Positions 17,544 to 26,282 of a stretch of DNA of 64,000 nt are shown here, one piece after another (within the stretch, counting starts at the first letter, position 1; the number at the start of each line of letters is the position of its first letter). The notes beneath the pieces are model-generated. The model was given only the letters and a program-made list of their open reading frames with translations, was not told the DNA's origin and did no database searches. Origin of the DNA: JBBDYG01 sp040901765 (GTDB taxonomy: Bacteria > Planctomycetota > Planctomycetia > Pirellulales > Lacipirellulaceae); NCBI GenBank assembly GCA_040901765.1, contig JBBDYG010000067.1, positions 59,769 through 123,768 on the forward strand. Direction: 5' to 3'. The position numbers were made by a program, and so were the translations under genes.

Positions 17544-17650
17544 CTTCAACCTGAGGCATCCAGCAGAGCCGAACCCCTCAAAAAGGCCCGGCATCCAAAG
17601 AAGCCCGCGGCGGGAACCCTTTCCCAGGGATCCCCGCCGCGGGCTTTTTT
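17544..17650 (+). ncRNA. candidate small RNA or leader with intrinsic terminator
   Basis: A transcript of about 107 nt is bounded by the promoter above and a strong terminator at 17603-17650. No ribosome-binding site with a plausible reading frame is evident inside it. It ends 46 bp before a small HTH gene, so it may be a free small RNA or a leader attenuating that gene. No known RNA family is recognised. The evidence is promoter and terminator only. Confidence 0.45.
17603..17650 (+). terminator. rho-independent terminator
   Basis: GCCCGCGGCGGG (17603-17614) pairs perfectly with CCCGCCGCGGGC (17633-17644), followed directly by six T. The loop holds a smaller hairpin, CCCT-TTCCC-AGGG. This is the clearest intrinsic terminator in the window. 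Confidence 0.85.
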
Positions 17651-17695
17651 CGTTGCCGTCCCCAAATCCCAAATCCCAAATCGAAAGCCCCCCCA

Positions 17696-17980
17696 TGCCC
17701 CGTCCACGCATCATGCACGAAATTACCCAAGCCATCGCCTGCGACCTCCTCTCCCATGGCGCAACGCTCGATTTCGTCGCCCACTTCCTCGGCTGTTCCA
17801 AACGCACCATCCAGGCTGAGGCAAGGCGCTCTCCTGAGTTCGGCCAACGACTTAAGGAATCCGAGTTGATAGGAACGGAGAACGTCTTGCGGGAATTCAC
17901 AGAATCCTCCCGCGGCAATTGGCGGGCCTCTAAATGGTTCCTCCAACAACGCTTTCCGCAACGCTTTGGCCGCCGCTAGG
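17696..17980 (+). CDS. small helix-turn-helix protein (terminase small-subunit-like)
   Basis: A 94-residue protein starting MPRPRIMHEITQAIAC. Residues about 12-40 (LSHGATLDFVAHFLGCSKRT) look like a homeodomain-type helix-turn-helix, and the C terminus (NWRASKWFLQQRFPQRFG) resembles the tail of phage terminase small subunits and related orphan HTH proteins. No phage genes are nearby, so a DNA-binding orphan is more likely than a packaging protein. No clear Shine-Dalgarno; the start could also be 17714. A three-fold AAATCCC phrase lies between the terminator and the start. Possibly controlled by attenuation at that terminator. Confidence 0.55.
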
Positions 17981-18279
17981 GAAACGTCCAACTGGTTGGC
18001 CGCCAATCATTCCGCAATCCGCAATCCGCAATCACCATGCACACCATCCGACCTTCACCCTAACCAACCAACCCTCCGCGCGCCGCGTGCGCACGAATTC
18101 GACTTGTTCCGCGAGATCACGTCACTCCCGCGGTGCGCGCCGAGCCACAAGTTATGTCGCCCCCGCGAAATAGAACCCAGGTCGAAAACTGCTGCAAACA
18201 ACCTCGCCCGCCACGTCACCCCATTGCCGCAACCCTCTATCCCGCAACGACCTACGCAATTCATCCCCCACCAAATCCC

Positions 18280-18519
18280 ATGAGTTTACGCATCGAAAAA
18301 TTGATCCGGGCGCAGGCGACCCCGTGCGAAGCAACCCCGCTCGACAGAGAAGCCCGCCGCGCAAGCAAGGCCATACTGGCACCGCCCATCCGTCGTGCGC
18401 AAAGCGCGACTTGCACCCCGTCGCGGCGACGGTACGCGGTCGCTATTGACGTAACTCGCGATGAGCGGTATTGGGTGCGAATTGACCGCTCCTTTCGTGT
18501 TTTACCGAGATCGCCATGA
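18280..18519 (+). CDS. possible small basic protein coupled to a glycosyltransferase gene
   Basis: A 79-codon frame beginning MSLRIEKLIRAQATPC and rich in Arg, ending RSFRVLPRSP. Its stop overlaps the ATG of the glycosyltransferase (ATGA at 18516-18519), the usual layout of coupled genes. No family is recognised and no ribosome site is clear; it may be chance. The spacer 17981-18279 contains a repeated CCGCAAT phrase (18006-18033) and nothing else I can support. Confidence 0.3.
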   Translation: MSLRIEKLIRAQATPCEATPLDREARRASKAILAPPIRRAQSATCTPSRRRYAVAIDVTRDERYWVRIDRSFRVLPRSP

Positions 18520-19559
18520 CCAAATCGCTCGCCACCGTTGCATTTGTGCCGCGGGAAGTTTTCAGCACCACCCAAAGGTCGCTGGAAACGCTCTTTGAGC
18601 GTACCCCCGAGCCGTTCGATCTCGTTTGCATCGACGGGGGTTCGCCGCCCGACGTGCAGCAGTATTTGCAGCGCGAAGCGCGGGCGAAGCAATTTACGCT
18701 GGTGCGGACGGATCACTACCTGACTCCCAATCAAGCACGCAATTTGGCGGTTGAGCATACGCGCACTCCGTACATCGTGTTCGTGGATAACGACGCCCTT
18801 GTCACCGAAGGCTGGTTGACGGCGCTCGTCGATTGCGCGGAGGCAACCGGCGCATGGGTCGTCGGCCCCAAGTATTTCGAGTTTCTTCCGGAACGACGCC
18901 GGCTTCACATGTACGGCGGCGACTGCCGCATCCAAGAGAACGATCGCGGCGAGAGGGTTTATTACGAGCGGCATCACCATGCCCACGCATTGCTCACGGA
19001 CGTGGCGGAGCCACTCCTCCGCAAGGAAACAGAACTGATCGAGTTCCATACAGTGCTCGTTTCCATGCAAGCTTTTAAAGAGCTAGGACCGCTCGACGAA
19101 GGACTGCTGTGTAACGGCGAGCACGGCGACCTGTGCCTGATGGTCCGCGGCGCGGGCCACCAAGTTTTTTTGGAGCCGGCGGCGCAAATCACCTATGTTC
19201 CGCCCAAACGACTGGAAGAAGCCGATCGTGATTTCTTTGAGTTGCGGTGGAGCGAAGCCTGGGCGCTAGCGACGCACCGCCGAATGATCGAAAAGTGGAA
19301 CCTGACCAGCAGCAACACCGAGACAGCCCGCGCGCGACGTTGGGTCGGCGATCACCGACGCTATCGGCTGACGTGGCTGCACAAGCTACGTAAACTACTC
19401 GGGCCGAAATGGACAAAGTCGATCGAGAAGCGGCTGGTTGCTCCCGTCGAGGCGGCACTCAACCTGCGTCGCTTTCCGCATGCGCAGTTTGGAACGGTGT
19501 CCCGGCCCGTGGCGCGGGTCGAATACTCGCCGCCGAGTCGCGTGATTCGCGCGGCATAG
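18516..19559 (+). CDS. family 2 glycosyltransferase
   Basis: A 347-residue cytosolic protein with a GT-A fold. The N-terminal half shows the GT2 pattern: VAFVPREVFSTTQRSLE, DLVCIDGGSPPDV in the nucleotide-sugar region, NLAVEHTRTPYIVFVDND with a DxD-like DND metal site near residue 90, and a GPKYFEF acceptor-side segment. The C-terminal part (about 230-347) is basic and may contact membrane or acceptor. It lies 24 bp before a second GT2 gene. The two probably act in one glycan or lipid-linked assembly; sugar donor and acceptor cannot be named. Confidence 0.9.
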   Translation: MTKSLATVAFVPREVFSTTQRSLETLFERTPEPFDLVCIDGGSPPDVQQYLQREARAKQFTLVRTDHYLTPNQARNLAVEHTRTPYIVFVDNDALVTEGWLTALVDCAEATGAWVVGPKYFEFLPERRRLHMYGGDCRIQENDRGERVYYERHHHAHALLTDVAEPLLRKETELIEFHTVLVSMQAFKELGPLDEGLLCNGEHGDLCLMVRGAGHQVFLEPAAQITYVPPKRLEEADRDFFELRWSEAWALATHRRMIEKWNLTSSNTETARARRWVGDHRRYRLTWLHKLRKLLGPKWTKSIEKRLVAPVEAALNLRRFPHAQFGTVSRPVARVEYSPPSRVIRAA

Positions 19560-19583
19560 GCATGCGATTACAAAAGTGATTCC

Positions 19584-20606
19584 ATGAGCGCACACCAAAC
19601 GACTGACCGTGTAGCAATCCACGAATCGTCGGACCACCGTGTTGGCGTGGTGATTCCCGTCTACAATCGCCGGACGATTCTCTTGGAGACTTTGGAACAC
19701 GTCTTAGGTCAATCGTATCTGCCCGCTAGCTTAGTGATTGTTGATGACGGCTCGACAGACGGGACCGCAGCCTCGGCCGAAAAGTATCTGGCCCTGGCTT
19801 TACCACAATTTGCCTGGGAGGTGGTTCGGGCACCACACCAAACCGCCGCGAATGCCCGTAATATCGGTCTCGAACGAGTGCGCTCGTTGCCACTGGTCGC
19901 GTTCCTCGATTCCGACGACCACTGGCCCCCGGATTTTCTCCAGCGCGCAGTGGCCTCGCTTGCTGCCAACCCGAGCGCCGTCGCGGCGGTCGCAGACCGC
20001 AAAATTGTTGGACCTACGGGACCGACCAACGAGCAGAGCGACTGCCGCGGGATTGCCGATAACGCGGTAGCTTGGTTCTTTCGCCACGGCGGCGGGGTCG
20101 CGTCGTGCAGCCTGCTGCGCACCGCGACGGTGCTGGCCGCGGGACGATGGAACGCGTCGCTGGAGGCGGCGGAGGACTCGGCGCTGTTCTGCGAAATTGC
20201 ATTGCTTGGCGAATGGGTTCACGTGCCGAGTGCCCCCGTCGTGTTTCATCGCGGCACGGGAGAGTTGCGGCAGGAGGAGAACAACCTCAGCGCGCGACAT
20301 GCCGATCGCCACTTGGGCTGGGCACAGGCCTACGAGCAGATTTATGCTTCAGTAAGTGCGCGTGTGCCGGAATCTTCGCACTCGGAGCTTCAGCGCGCGC
20401 TGGCCGCACGGTGGTACAGCGCGGGGAAGCAACTGATGCGGTTGGGCCGCTCGGAAGAGGGGGGCCAGTGTTTCGCGCGGGCTTTGCACTGGCGCCCAAT
20501 GATGTTCCAAGCCTGGCGACAGATTGCGATGTGCGGACCGACGGTTTGGCAGGCAGCCATTAGCCGATCGGATGGCCCCGCTGTTTCCCGAGGCAGGGCC
20601 GCCTAA
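19584..20606 (+). CDS. family 2 glycosyltransferase
   Basis: A 340-residue GT2 protein, more canonical than its neighbour. GVVIPVYNRRTILLETLEHV and LVIVDDGSTDGT form the nucleotide-sugar binding start; ARNIGLERVRSLPLVAFLDS followed by DDHWP carries the DxD (DSD) metal site; EDSALFCEIALLG matches the later ED motif region. The C-terminal 90 residues are helical and end in a Cys/Trp-rich stretch. Same strand, 24 bp after the first glycosyltransferase. Likely cell-surface glycan synthesis. Confidence 0.92.
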   Translation: MSAHQTTDRVAIHESSDHRVGVVIPVYNRRTILLETLEHVLGQSYLPASLVIVDDGSTDGTAASAEKYLALALPQFAWEVVRAPHQTAANARNIGLERVRSLPLVAFLDSDDHWPPDFLQRAVASLAANPSAVAAVADRKIVGPTGPTNEQSDCRGIADNAVAWFFRHGGGVASCSLLRTATVLAAGRWNASLEAAEDSALFCEIALLGEWVHVPSAPVVFHRGTGELRQEENNLSARHADRHLGWAQAYEQIYASVSARVPESSHSELQRALAARWYSAGKQLMRLGRSEEGGQCFARALHWRPMMFQAWRQIAMCGPTVWQAAISRSDGPAVSRGRAA

Positions 20607-20797
20607 CTGATCCGGCCGATGCAGGCGCTGTCCGCGACTATCTTGTCTCGCAGAAGCGGCAGGTCGATCAAAACTGTTAACATTTCCGCGGCAACTGTGT
20701 ACACCACTTCGTCTCCGGACCATGATGGAAGTAACTGCCGACCAGCAACTCGCATACAGTATCGGCAACAACTGAATCCACGGCGAACGGTATTTCC

Positions 20798-21652
20798 ATG
20801 CGACGGCTGCTCACCCATTGGTTTCAAGAAGTCGATGAATTGCTTCGCGGCGAGAAGACACGTCCTCAGATGCTCGCCGATCGCGGGCTCGAGGTGGGCG
20901 CGGGCCGATTGATGGTCGCGATCGTCGTAATGGGAATGATCTACGGCCTCTGCATGGGCAGTTACTCTCTCCTTAAGGAGATACCGCCGCAACTGGCTAA
21001 CCGTAGCGACCGCTATATGCAGGTCTTGGCGTCGGTCGTGAAAACGCCCGCTCTATTCTTTCTCACGCTGTTGGTGACAATGCCGTCGCTGTACGTTTTC
21101 AATGCCTTAGTCGGTTCGCGCTTAGGCCTAGCCAACCTATTTAAGCTCTTGATCACTTCGCTTGTAATAAACACGACGGTACTTGCATCGTTAGGCCCCA
21201 TTGTAGCGTTCTTCTCGCTTACCACGAGCAGCCATTCCTTTATCGTGCTGCTGAACGTGGCCGTGTTTAGTGTCGCGGGCGTTCTTGGCTTACTGTTCCT
21301 ATTGCAGACGCTGCATCGATTGACCAATTTGGAGCAGTGGCGTGCGCACGAGGACCGAGTGGTGCGTTTGGAGCCGAGCGCTGGCGACGAACGTCCTACT
21401 GACGAAACGAATGTGATGGAAAACTTGAGTGCGCTCGACATGCCCACGGGCGACGTACTCGCCCGGCATACGCGGACAGTGTTCCGATGCTGGGTCGTGT
21501 TATTCGCACTGGTCGGCGCGCAAATGAGTTGGGTGCTGCGGCCCTTTATTGGGACGCCGTCGCTGCCGTTCGAGTGGTTCCGCGAACGACAGTCGAACTT
21601 CTTTACCGCCGTGCTGAATACGTTGCGCGAATTGCTGTTCGGCGGGGGGTAA
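20798..21652 (+). CDS. membrane protein of unknown family with LRPFIG motif, paralogue A
   Basis: A 284-residue integral membrane protein. An N-terminal amphipathic segment (HWFQEVDELLRGE) precedes about five helices: 38-60, 75-97, 112-135, 148-170 and 227-245. A hydrophilic loop (about 175-225) divides the last two. The final helix ends in QMSWVLRPFIG, which its downstream neighbour repeats as IQLAWLLRPFIG. Together with the shared positions VKTPALFFLTL / LKVPILLTGSF this shows the two are paralogues. The family is not recognised. Four bases separate the genes, so they are probably translated together and may form a heteromer. Confidence 0.75.
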   Translation: MRRLLTHWFQEVDELLRGEKTRPQMLADRGLEVGAGRLMVAIVVMGMIYGLCMGSYSLLKEIPPQLANRSDRYMQVLASVVKTPALFFLTLLVTMPSLYVFNALVGSRLGLANLFKLLITSLVINTTVLASLGPIVAFFSLTTSSHSFIVLLNVAVFSVAGVLGLLFLLQTLHRLTNLEQWRAHEDRVVRLEPSAGDERPTDETNVMENLSALDMPTGDVLARHTRTVFRCWVVLFALVGAQMSWVLRPFIGTPSLPFEWFRERQSNFFTAVLNTLRELLFGGG

Positions 21653-21656
21653 CTCC

Positions 21657-22337
21657 ATGCACGCACTGTTTGTCTCCGCCGAGGACGTGCTGCGACGGGC
21701 GGCATGGACTACCCGCTCCGCCGAGCTTCGATTGGCGCTCTTCCGATTGGCTTGCTGCCTGGTCGCCTACTCGCTGTTCTATGGTGCGATGATGGGCACT
21801 TTTCGCGGTCTGACTGGGCAAGACCAATGGTTGCAGCAGATGGCGTATTCAGCCCTCAAGGTGCCGATACTACTTACTGGATCTTTCGCAATCGGCTTGC
21901 CGAGTTTCTTTGTGCTGAGCACGTTGCTCGGATTACGAAGCGACTTTGGCGAGTCCGTTCGCGCCCTCATCGCTTCGCAAGCGGGGCTGGCTATTGTACT
22001 GGCCTCCCTCAGTCCATTGACGCTGTTATGGTATGCATCGTCGACTAATTACGGTCAGGCGCTCGTGTTCAATGGCGTTATGTTTGCCGTCGCCAGCTTG
22101 GCCGCTCAGTACCTGCTCCGCAGTTACTATCGCCCGCTCGTGCGGCGAAATCCGCGACACCGTTGGCTGCTTGTAACCTGGGTGCTCATTTATGTCTTGG
22201 TCGCGATACAGTTGGCTTGGCTGCTTCGGCCATTCATTGGTTCGGCCGGCACGGAGGTCACTTTCCTGCGATCCGATCCGTGGGACAATGCCTATGTCGT
22301 TGTTGCTCGATTGGTCTGGCGGACGCTTGGCTGGTGA
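21657..22337 (+). CDS. membrane protein of unknown family with LRPFIG motif, paralogue B
   Basis: A 226-residue integral membrane protein with five or six predicted helices (about 22-44, 60-85, 95-118, 130-150, 165-188). It aligns with the upstream gene product, including LPSFFVLSTLLG against MPSLYVFNALVG, and YVLVAIQLAWLLRPFIG near the C terminus. It lacks the long hydrophilic loop of its partner and is shorter. The tail after the motif (WDNAYVVVARLVWRTLGW) is hydrophobic. Ends 18 bp before the convergent ATP-grasp gene. Confidence 0.75.
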   Translation: MHALFVSAEDVLRRAAWTTRSAELRLALFRLACCLVAYSLFYGAMMGTFRGLTGQDQWLQQMAYSALKVPILLTGSFAIGLPSFFVLSTLLGLRSDFGESVRALIASQAGLAIVLASLSPLTLLWYASSTNYGQALVFNGVMFAVASLAAQYLLRSYYRPLVRRNPRHRWLLVTWVLIYVLVAIQLAWLLRPFIGSAGTEVTFLRSDPWDNAYVVVARLVWRTLGW

Positions 22338-22354
22338 TATCAACGATTGCCGCC

Positions 22355-23704
22355 CTACGACACCAACAATTCCGTATTCACTTTTCCATTCTTCAGAAAC
22401 ACGGCGAGCGGGTAGAGTATGCCGAGCGAGGGGAGTGGATCGTCCCAGGAAAACACGTCCGACACCGTGTGAGAGTGGTCGTGCAAGAGCGCGCGGGCGT
22501 GCTCCCAGCGGCCTTTCATGTCGGCGCTCTCTTTCAGGTTTTCGAAAAACGCGCCCAGCGCGTGCCGCCGGTTTCCGGGTGCATAGCTGGATCGAAACTG
22601 ATCGAACGACTTACGCATCGCATTCATCTGCCGGTCGTCGCTGGCGATTTCCGTGAGCGTGGCCAAGAGAGCCATGACCGGCGTTTCTGTTTTGACGGAT
22701 GAACTTTGTGGATCGACCGGGGCGACCGTGCCATCGACCGCCAAGCGAAACAGAAGGTAAGGGTAGTCCCACCCGGTCGCGACCGACTGCGGCAGGCCGC
22801 CCCAAAACCGCGGGTTCACTTCAATCAGCAGCGGCTCGGGTTGTTTACCATCCCAGCGAAAATCGACTTCCGCCACGCCATGCCAACCGAGGCTGCTGAG
22901 AAGGGCCTCGCCGGTTCGCTCCATTGCCGGGGCGGCGACCGTTTCGCGTAGCACGCCGGTGCCGCTCTTGACCGGATAAGTTCGCAAGTTGTGGTAGGTC
23001 ATCGTCGCACGAATCTGACCGTGATCGAACAAGAACGTCGTGCAGTAATCGTCCCCCGGAACACCCTGTTGCAGTAACGGGCACTCGTCGGCGCCCAGCC
23101 CGTAATGCTGCACGAAATGGTCGAATGCCGCGATGGCCGCCGCGGGGTCATCGACCTTTTTCACGCCAACCGCCGCCGCCGAGCGACGCACTTTCACGAA
23201 CGCTGGATAGGGAAACGATTTCGACCGCTCGAGAAACTCCTCCCGAGAATTGACAACGGCCGTCTCGGGAGTGGGCAGGCCGCGCTTCTGGCAGAGGAGC
23301 GCGAGCGTCCCTTTGTCGTCGACTTGGTCGATTTGTTCGATCGTCGGAATCGCCATCTTGATGAGCGGCTCGAACCGCGCGCGGTTCCGGGCGATCAGGT
23401 ACGTCTCTTTGTGGAACGGTATCAGCGCATATTCTTCACCTTCGACTTTGTGTTCGCGAATGACTCGTTCGAGCGTATCGAGAAAGCCTGCCGGGTCATG
23501 ATCTGGATTCGGATAGCGAAAAGTAGCAGTTGTGTACTTAGAAAAACTCGTGGGCGAAAAAGGGTACTCGTCCCCGGCGATAACCTCGATTCCCTTGCGG
23601 CCCAAACTTCGCGCGGCCGCCAGGCAGTTCCAACCGCGGGCGAATGTGAGGATGGCTTTCATGGAGATTTGGCCCGTTTTATCAAAGAAGGGGGAATCGG
23701 ACAT
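22355..23704 (-). CDS. ATP-grasp domain protein (carboxylate-amine ligase type)
   Basis: A 449-residue cytosolic protein. N-terminal Rossmann-like region MKAILTFARGWNCLAAARSL, then an ATP-grasp fold with FPYPAFVKVRRSAAAVGVKK (ATP-binding Lys region) and the Mg-site segment PLLIEVNPRFWGGLPQSV (conserved Glu and Asn). The family joins a carboxylate to an amine or thiol via an acyl phosphate; many members act on peptides or glycan precursors. The start at 23704 is a guess; 23662 would give the compact form starting MKAILTFARG. It is oriented with the 5-oxoprolinase genes (62 bp apart) and may belong with them. Confidence 0.87.
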   Translation of the reverse strand: MSDSPFFDKTGQISMKAILTFARGWNCLAAARSLGRKGIEVIAGDEYPFSPTSFSKYTTATFRYPNPDHDPAGFLDTLERVIREHKVEGEEYALIPFHKETYLIARNRARFEPLIKMAIPTIEQIDQVDDKGTLALLCQKRGLPTPETAVVNSREEFLERSKSFPYPAFVKVRRSAAAVGVKKVDDPAAAIAAFDHFVQHYGLGADECPLLQQGVPGDDYCTTFLFDHGQIRATMTYHNLRTYPVKSGTGVLRETVAAPAMERTGEALLSSLGWHGVAEVDFRWDGKQPEPLLIEVNPRFWGGLPQSVATGWDYPYLLFRLAVDGTVAPVDPQSSSVKTETPVMALLATLTEIASDDRQMNAMRKSFDQFRSSYAPGNRRHALGAFFENLKESADMKGRWEHARALLHDHSHTVSDVFSWDDPLPSLGILYPLAVFLKNGKVNTELLVS

Positions 23705-23765
23705 GCATCTTACTTCGACCGGCCAGTCAGCGGGAGGTAAGCTTGTTGCAATCCGCTGTACTCCG

Positions 23766-24530
23766 TCAAGCCTCGCACGCAAAGGATCGCAATGCGATCC
23801 CCGCCGCTGTCAGTGCCGAGCGCACGCCGGTGGCAAACGCAATCGCGTCCGAATTATCGCCGTGCAGGCAGATTGTGTCCGCTGGCATAGGAAGCTGCAC
23901 TCCGTCGGCGGAAGTCACCTTTCCCTCGCGCGCGATCATCAGCGCTTGAGAAACGGCCTGGTTCACATTCGTGATGAGCGCCCTGGGGTCCGTCCGCGGG
24001 ATTAGCAGTCCATCCACGTCATAGGCTCGATCGGCAAACCCTTCCCGTGCGAAACGGAGATTGGCTTCATCGGCGGCCCGCTCAATTGCCGTCTGCCACG
24101 GCCCCACCAACACGGCGCGTCGATCAATGGCAATGATTGCTCGGACCGCCGCGACGGCCAGTGCGGGATCGCGGGCGGCTTGATGGTACAGAGCGCCGTG
24201 CAGCTTGACGTGAGCCAACTCAACTCCCACCTGAGATGCGAGCCGTCGGAAGAAATCGAGCTGGCGGGTGATTAGTGCGAACACTTCATCCGCGCTGACG
24301 TTCAGCTCGCGCCGGCCAAAATGCTCGCGGTCCGCGAAACCTGGGTGCGCGCCCACCTGCACGCCCGCTGCAATCGCCGATTCGATCGCTTGGGTCATCG
24401 TGCGTTCATCCCCCGCGTGTCCGCCGCACGCCACGTTGACCGAAGTCAGCAGGGGGATGAACTCTCGATCGGTAGACGCGCCCTCACCGACGTCGCCATT
24501 CAAATCGATCGACGGATTACTCTTTGGCAT
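23766..24530 (-). CDS. pxpA: 5-oxoprolinase subunit PxpA (LamB/YcsF family)
   Basis: A 254-residue protein. Family marks are SIDLNGDVGEG at the N terminus, SVNVACGGHAGDERTM, GAHPGFADREHFGRREL and VKLHGALYHQAARD. PxpA works with PxpB and PxpC in ATP-dependent opening of 5-oxoproline (pyroglutamate) to glutamate, in the cytosol. Its start overlaps the end of the PxpB-PxpC fusion gene by 14 bases, showing tight coupling. The start at 24530 (MPKSNPSIDL) is preferred to an upstream codon at 24554 because it puts the conserved N terminus first. Confidence 0.94.
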   Translation of the reverse strand: MPKSNPSIDLNGDVGEGASTDREFIPLLTSVNVACGGHAGDERTMTQAIESAIAAGVQVGAHPGFADREHFGRRELNVSADEVFALITRQLDFFRRLASQVGVELAHVKLHGALYHQAARDPALAVAAVRAIIAIDRRAVLVGPWQTAIERAADEANLRFAREGFADRAYDVDGLLIPRTDPRALITNVNQAVSQALMIAREGKVTSADGVQLPMPADTICLHGDNSDAIAFATGVRSALTAAGIALRSFACEA

Positions 24531-26235
24531 GTTGCTCAATCGCTTGTGCGACAATTGCTAAATTGTACTCGAATTCTCCAAGCAGCGATTCCGCCTCGGC
24601 GTGCGTTACCTCCACGAATCGGACGTCGCTGCCCGGGAGAAGCTGACCAAGTGCAGGCCAATCCGCGGAAATCACGCACGCAATCATTGGGTAACCGCCA
24701 ATCGTCTGTCGATCGGCGGTCAACAAAATCGGCTGGCCGTCGGGTGGCACCTGGATTGCTCCATGCACCACCGGCTCCGAGGTCATTTCCCGTTTGGTCG
24801 CGGGTTCGATCGCTGGACCTTGCAGGCGGATACCCATCCGGTTGCTGCTCCGCGTGACAACGAACTTCGCCGATAGGAAGTTTTGCCACTCGGCGTCGGA
24901 AAACCAATCCGCTTGCGGGCCGCGCAAAATGCGCAGCCTGCCTTCGGGATCGCGCGGGACAAGATTGTGCGGCGCGGCAAACCAACGTGCCACTTGGTGA
25001 TCTTGCATCGACGTGCTGCGCGATGGGGCACCCGCCAACCGGAGCCGATCTCCCGCGGCGAGTGGCCTGCCATGACGGCCACCGATTCCGGCACGTAGGT
25101 CCGTGCCACACCCGCCAAGAACGTTGTCTGCGGCAAAGCCTCCCGACACGGCCAAGTAGATTCTCGCACCCCCGGCCATCGCGGAGCAGTCGATGACCTG
25201 CCCCTTTGGGAGATGCAGCGGTCGCCATCCGGGAATAGTCTTCACTTGGGCGCCCGTTACCGCCACCACGGCATCGCGGATCGGCCGTAGTCGTGGTCCC
25301 GATTGAACCGCTTCCAGCACGGGAGCCTCCGGTGCATTTCCGACGAGCAAATTTGCGACTCTTGCCGACAGCGAGTCCATGGCACCGCCGGGGGCGACGC
25401 CTTCGGCTTGGTGGCCCGGCCGGCCGAGGTCTTGAATCGTCGTCTGCAATCCGGGTGAGAGCACCTCGAATACCGGATCGACTGCACTCTCAAGATTGGT
25501 CGTAGTGGCGGGAGGCTTTTCACTGCGCTGCAGGTCGTGAAATTCCGCTTGGCCGATCGGTCGAAAGCGAACTACGTCGCCGGTACCAAGCAGAGCGGCA
25601 GGCGATAATTCGACCCGGAAGATTCGCAGTGGCGTGCGTCCGATGAGATTCCACCCGCCCGGCGAAGCGAGGGGATAGATGCCCGCTTGGCCGCCGCCGA
25701 TCCCGACGCTACCGGGCGGAACCAGCGTTCGCGGTGTGGCCCGCCGCGGCGTGTGCAACTCGGCGGGCAATCCTTCGAGATAGGGGAAGCCCGGCGAGAA
25801 CCCCACCGCGCGCACCTTGTAGATCGCCTGCGAGTGCCGCCGGATGACCTCGTCCACCGATAAGCGATTCTGATTGGCGACCGACTCGATGTCGGGACCC
25901 AACTCGTTTCCATAACAGACTGGTATGACGAATTCGCGAGCGGGCAATTGCCCCACGTCAACTGCGGCATGGGTTCGCCGTTCGATCCACTGGGCGACTT
26001 GCTCCCAAGCCAATTGTTGGCCGCTCGTCGGAACCTCCAGCGGGTGATAGTACACAACAACGACCGAATACGCCGGGACAACGTCCGTAACGCCGCGCAG
26101 CAGTTGTGCCTTGAGTGCTGTAGCGAGACGATGAACCCGTGTCGCGGTTTCAGGATCATCCGGTGGCCCGCACTCGATTCGCACCGCGGCATCGCCGAGC
26201 GGAGCAATCACGGGCCAGTCGCTTGATGCAGCCAT
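24517..26235 (-). CDS. pxpBC: fused 5-oxoprolinase subunits PxpB and PxpC
   Basis: A 572-residue fusion. Residues about 5-235 are the PxpB (KipI-type) domain, with VRAVGFSPGFPYLEGLP and GSVGIGGGQAGIYPLASPGG. Residues about 255-565 are the PxpC (KipA-type, biotin-dependent carboxyltransferase-like) domain, with LSPGLQTTIQDLGRPGHQAE, GGAMDSLSARVANLLVGN and IGGYPMIACVISADW. In E. coli these are separate genes; here they form one polypeptide joined by a short linker near residue 240. With PxpA it should make a complete 5-oxoprolinase. A gamma-glutamyltransferase, another glutamyl-metabolism enzyme, is 8 kb away. Confidence 0.93.
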   Translation of the reverse strand: MAASSDWPVIAPLGDAAVRIECGPPDDPETATRVHRLATALKAQLLRGVTDVVPAYSVVVVYYHPLEVPTSGQQLAWEQVAQWIERRTHAAVDVGQLPAREFVIPVCYGNELGPDIESVANQNRLSVDEVIRRHSQAIYKVRAVGFSPGFPYLEGLPAELHTPRRATPRTLVPPGSVGIGGGQAGIYPLASPGGWNLIGRTPLRIFRVELSPAALLGTGDVVRFRPIGQAEFHDLQRSEKPPATTTNLESAVDPVFEVLSPGLQTTIQDLGRPGHQAEGVAPGGAMDSLSARVANLLVGNAPEAPVLEAVQSGPRLRPIRDAVVAVTGAQVKTIPGWRPLHLPKGQVIDCSAMAGGARIYLAVSGGFAADNVLGGCGTDLRAGIGGRHGRPLAAGDRLRLAGAPSRSTSMQDHQVARWFAAPHNLVPRDPEGRLRILRGPQADWFSDAEWQNFLSAKFVVTRSSNRMGIRLQGPAIEPATKREMTSEPVVHGAIQVPPDGQPILLTADRQTIGGYPMIACVISADWPALGQLLPGSDVRFVEVTHAEAESLLGEFEYNLAIVAQAIEQHAKE

Positions 26236-26282
26236 TGGTCTTTTCTGGCCCCGTCATCTCAGCAAAATTCGCGAGCATGAAC

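Noticed and set aside
17696..17980. Prophage remnant based on terminase-like HTH protein
   Set aside because: No other phage gene, integrase or attachment repeat was found nearby.
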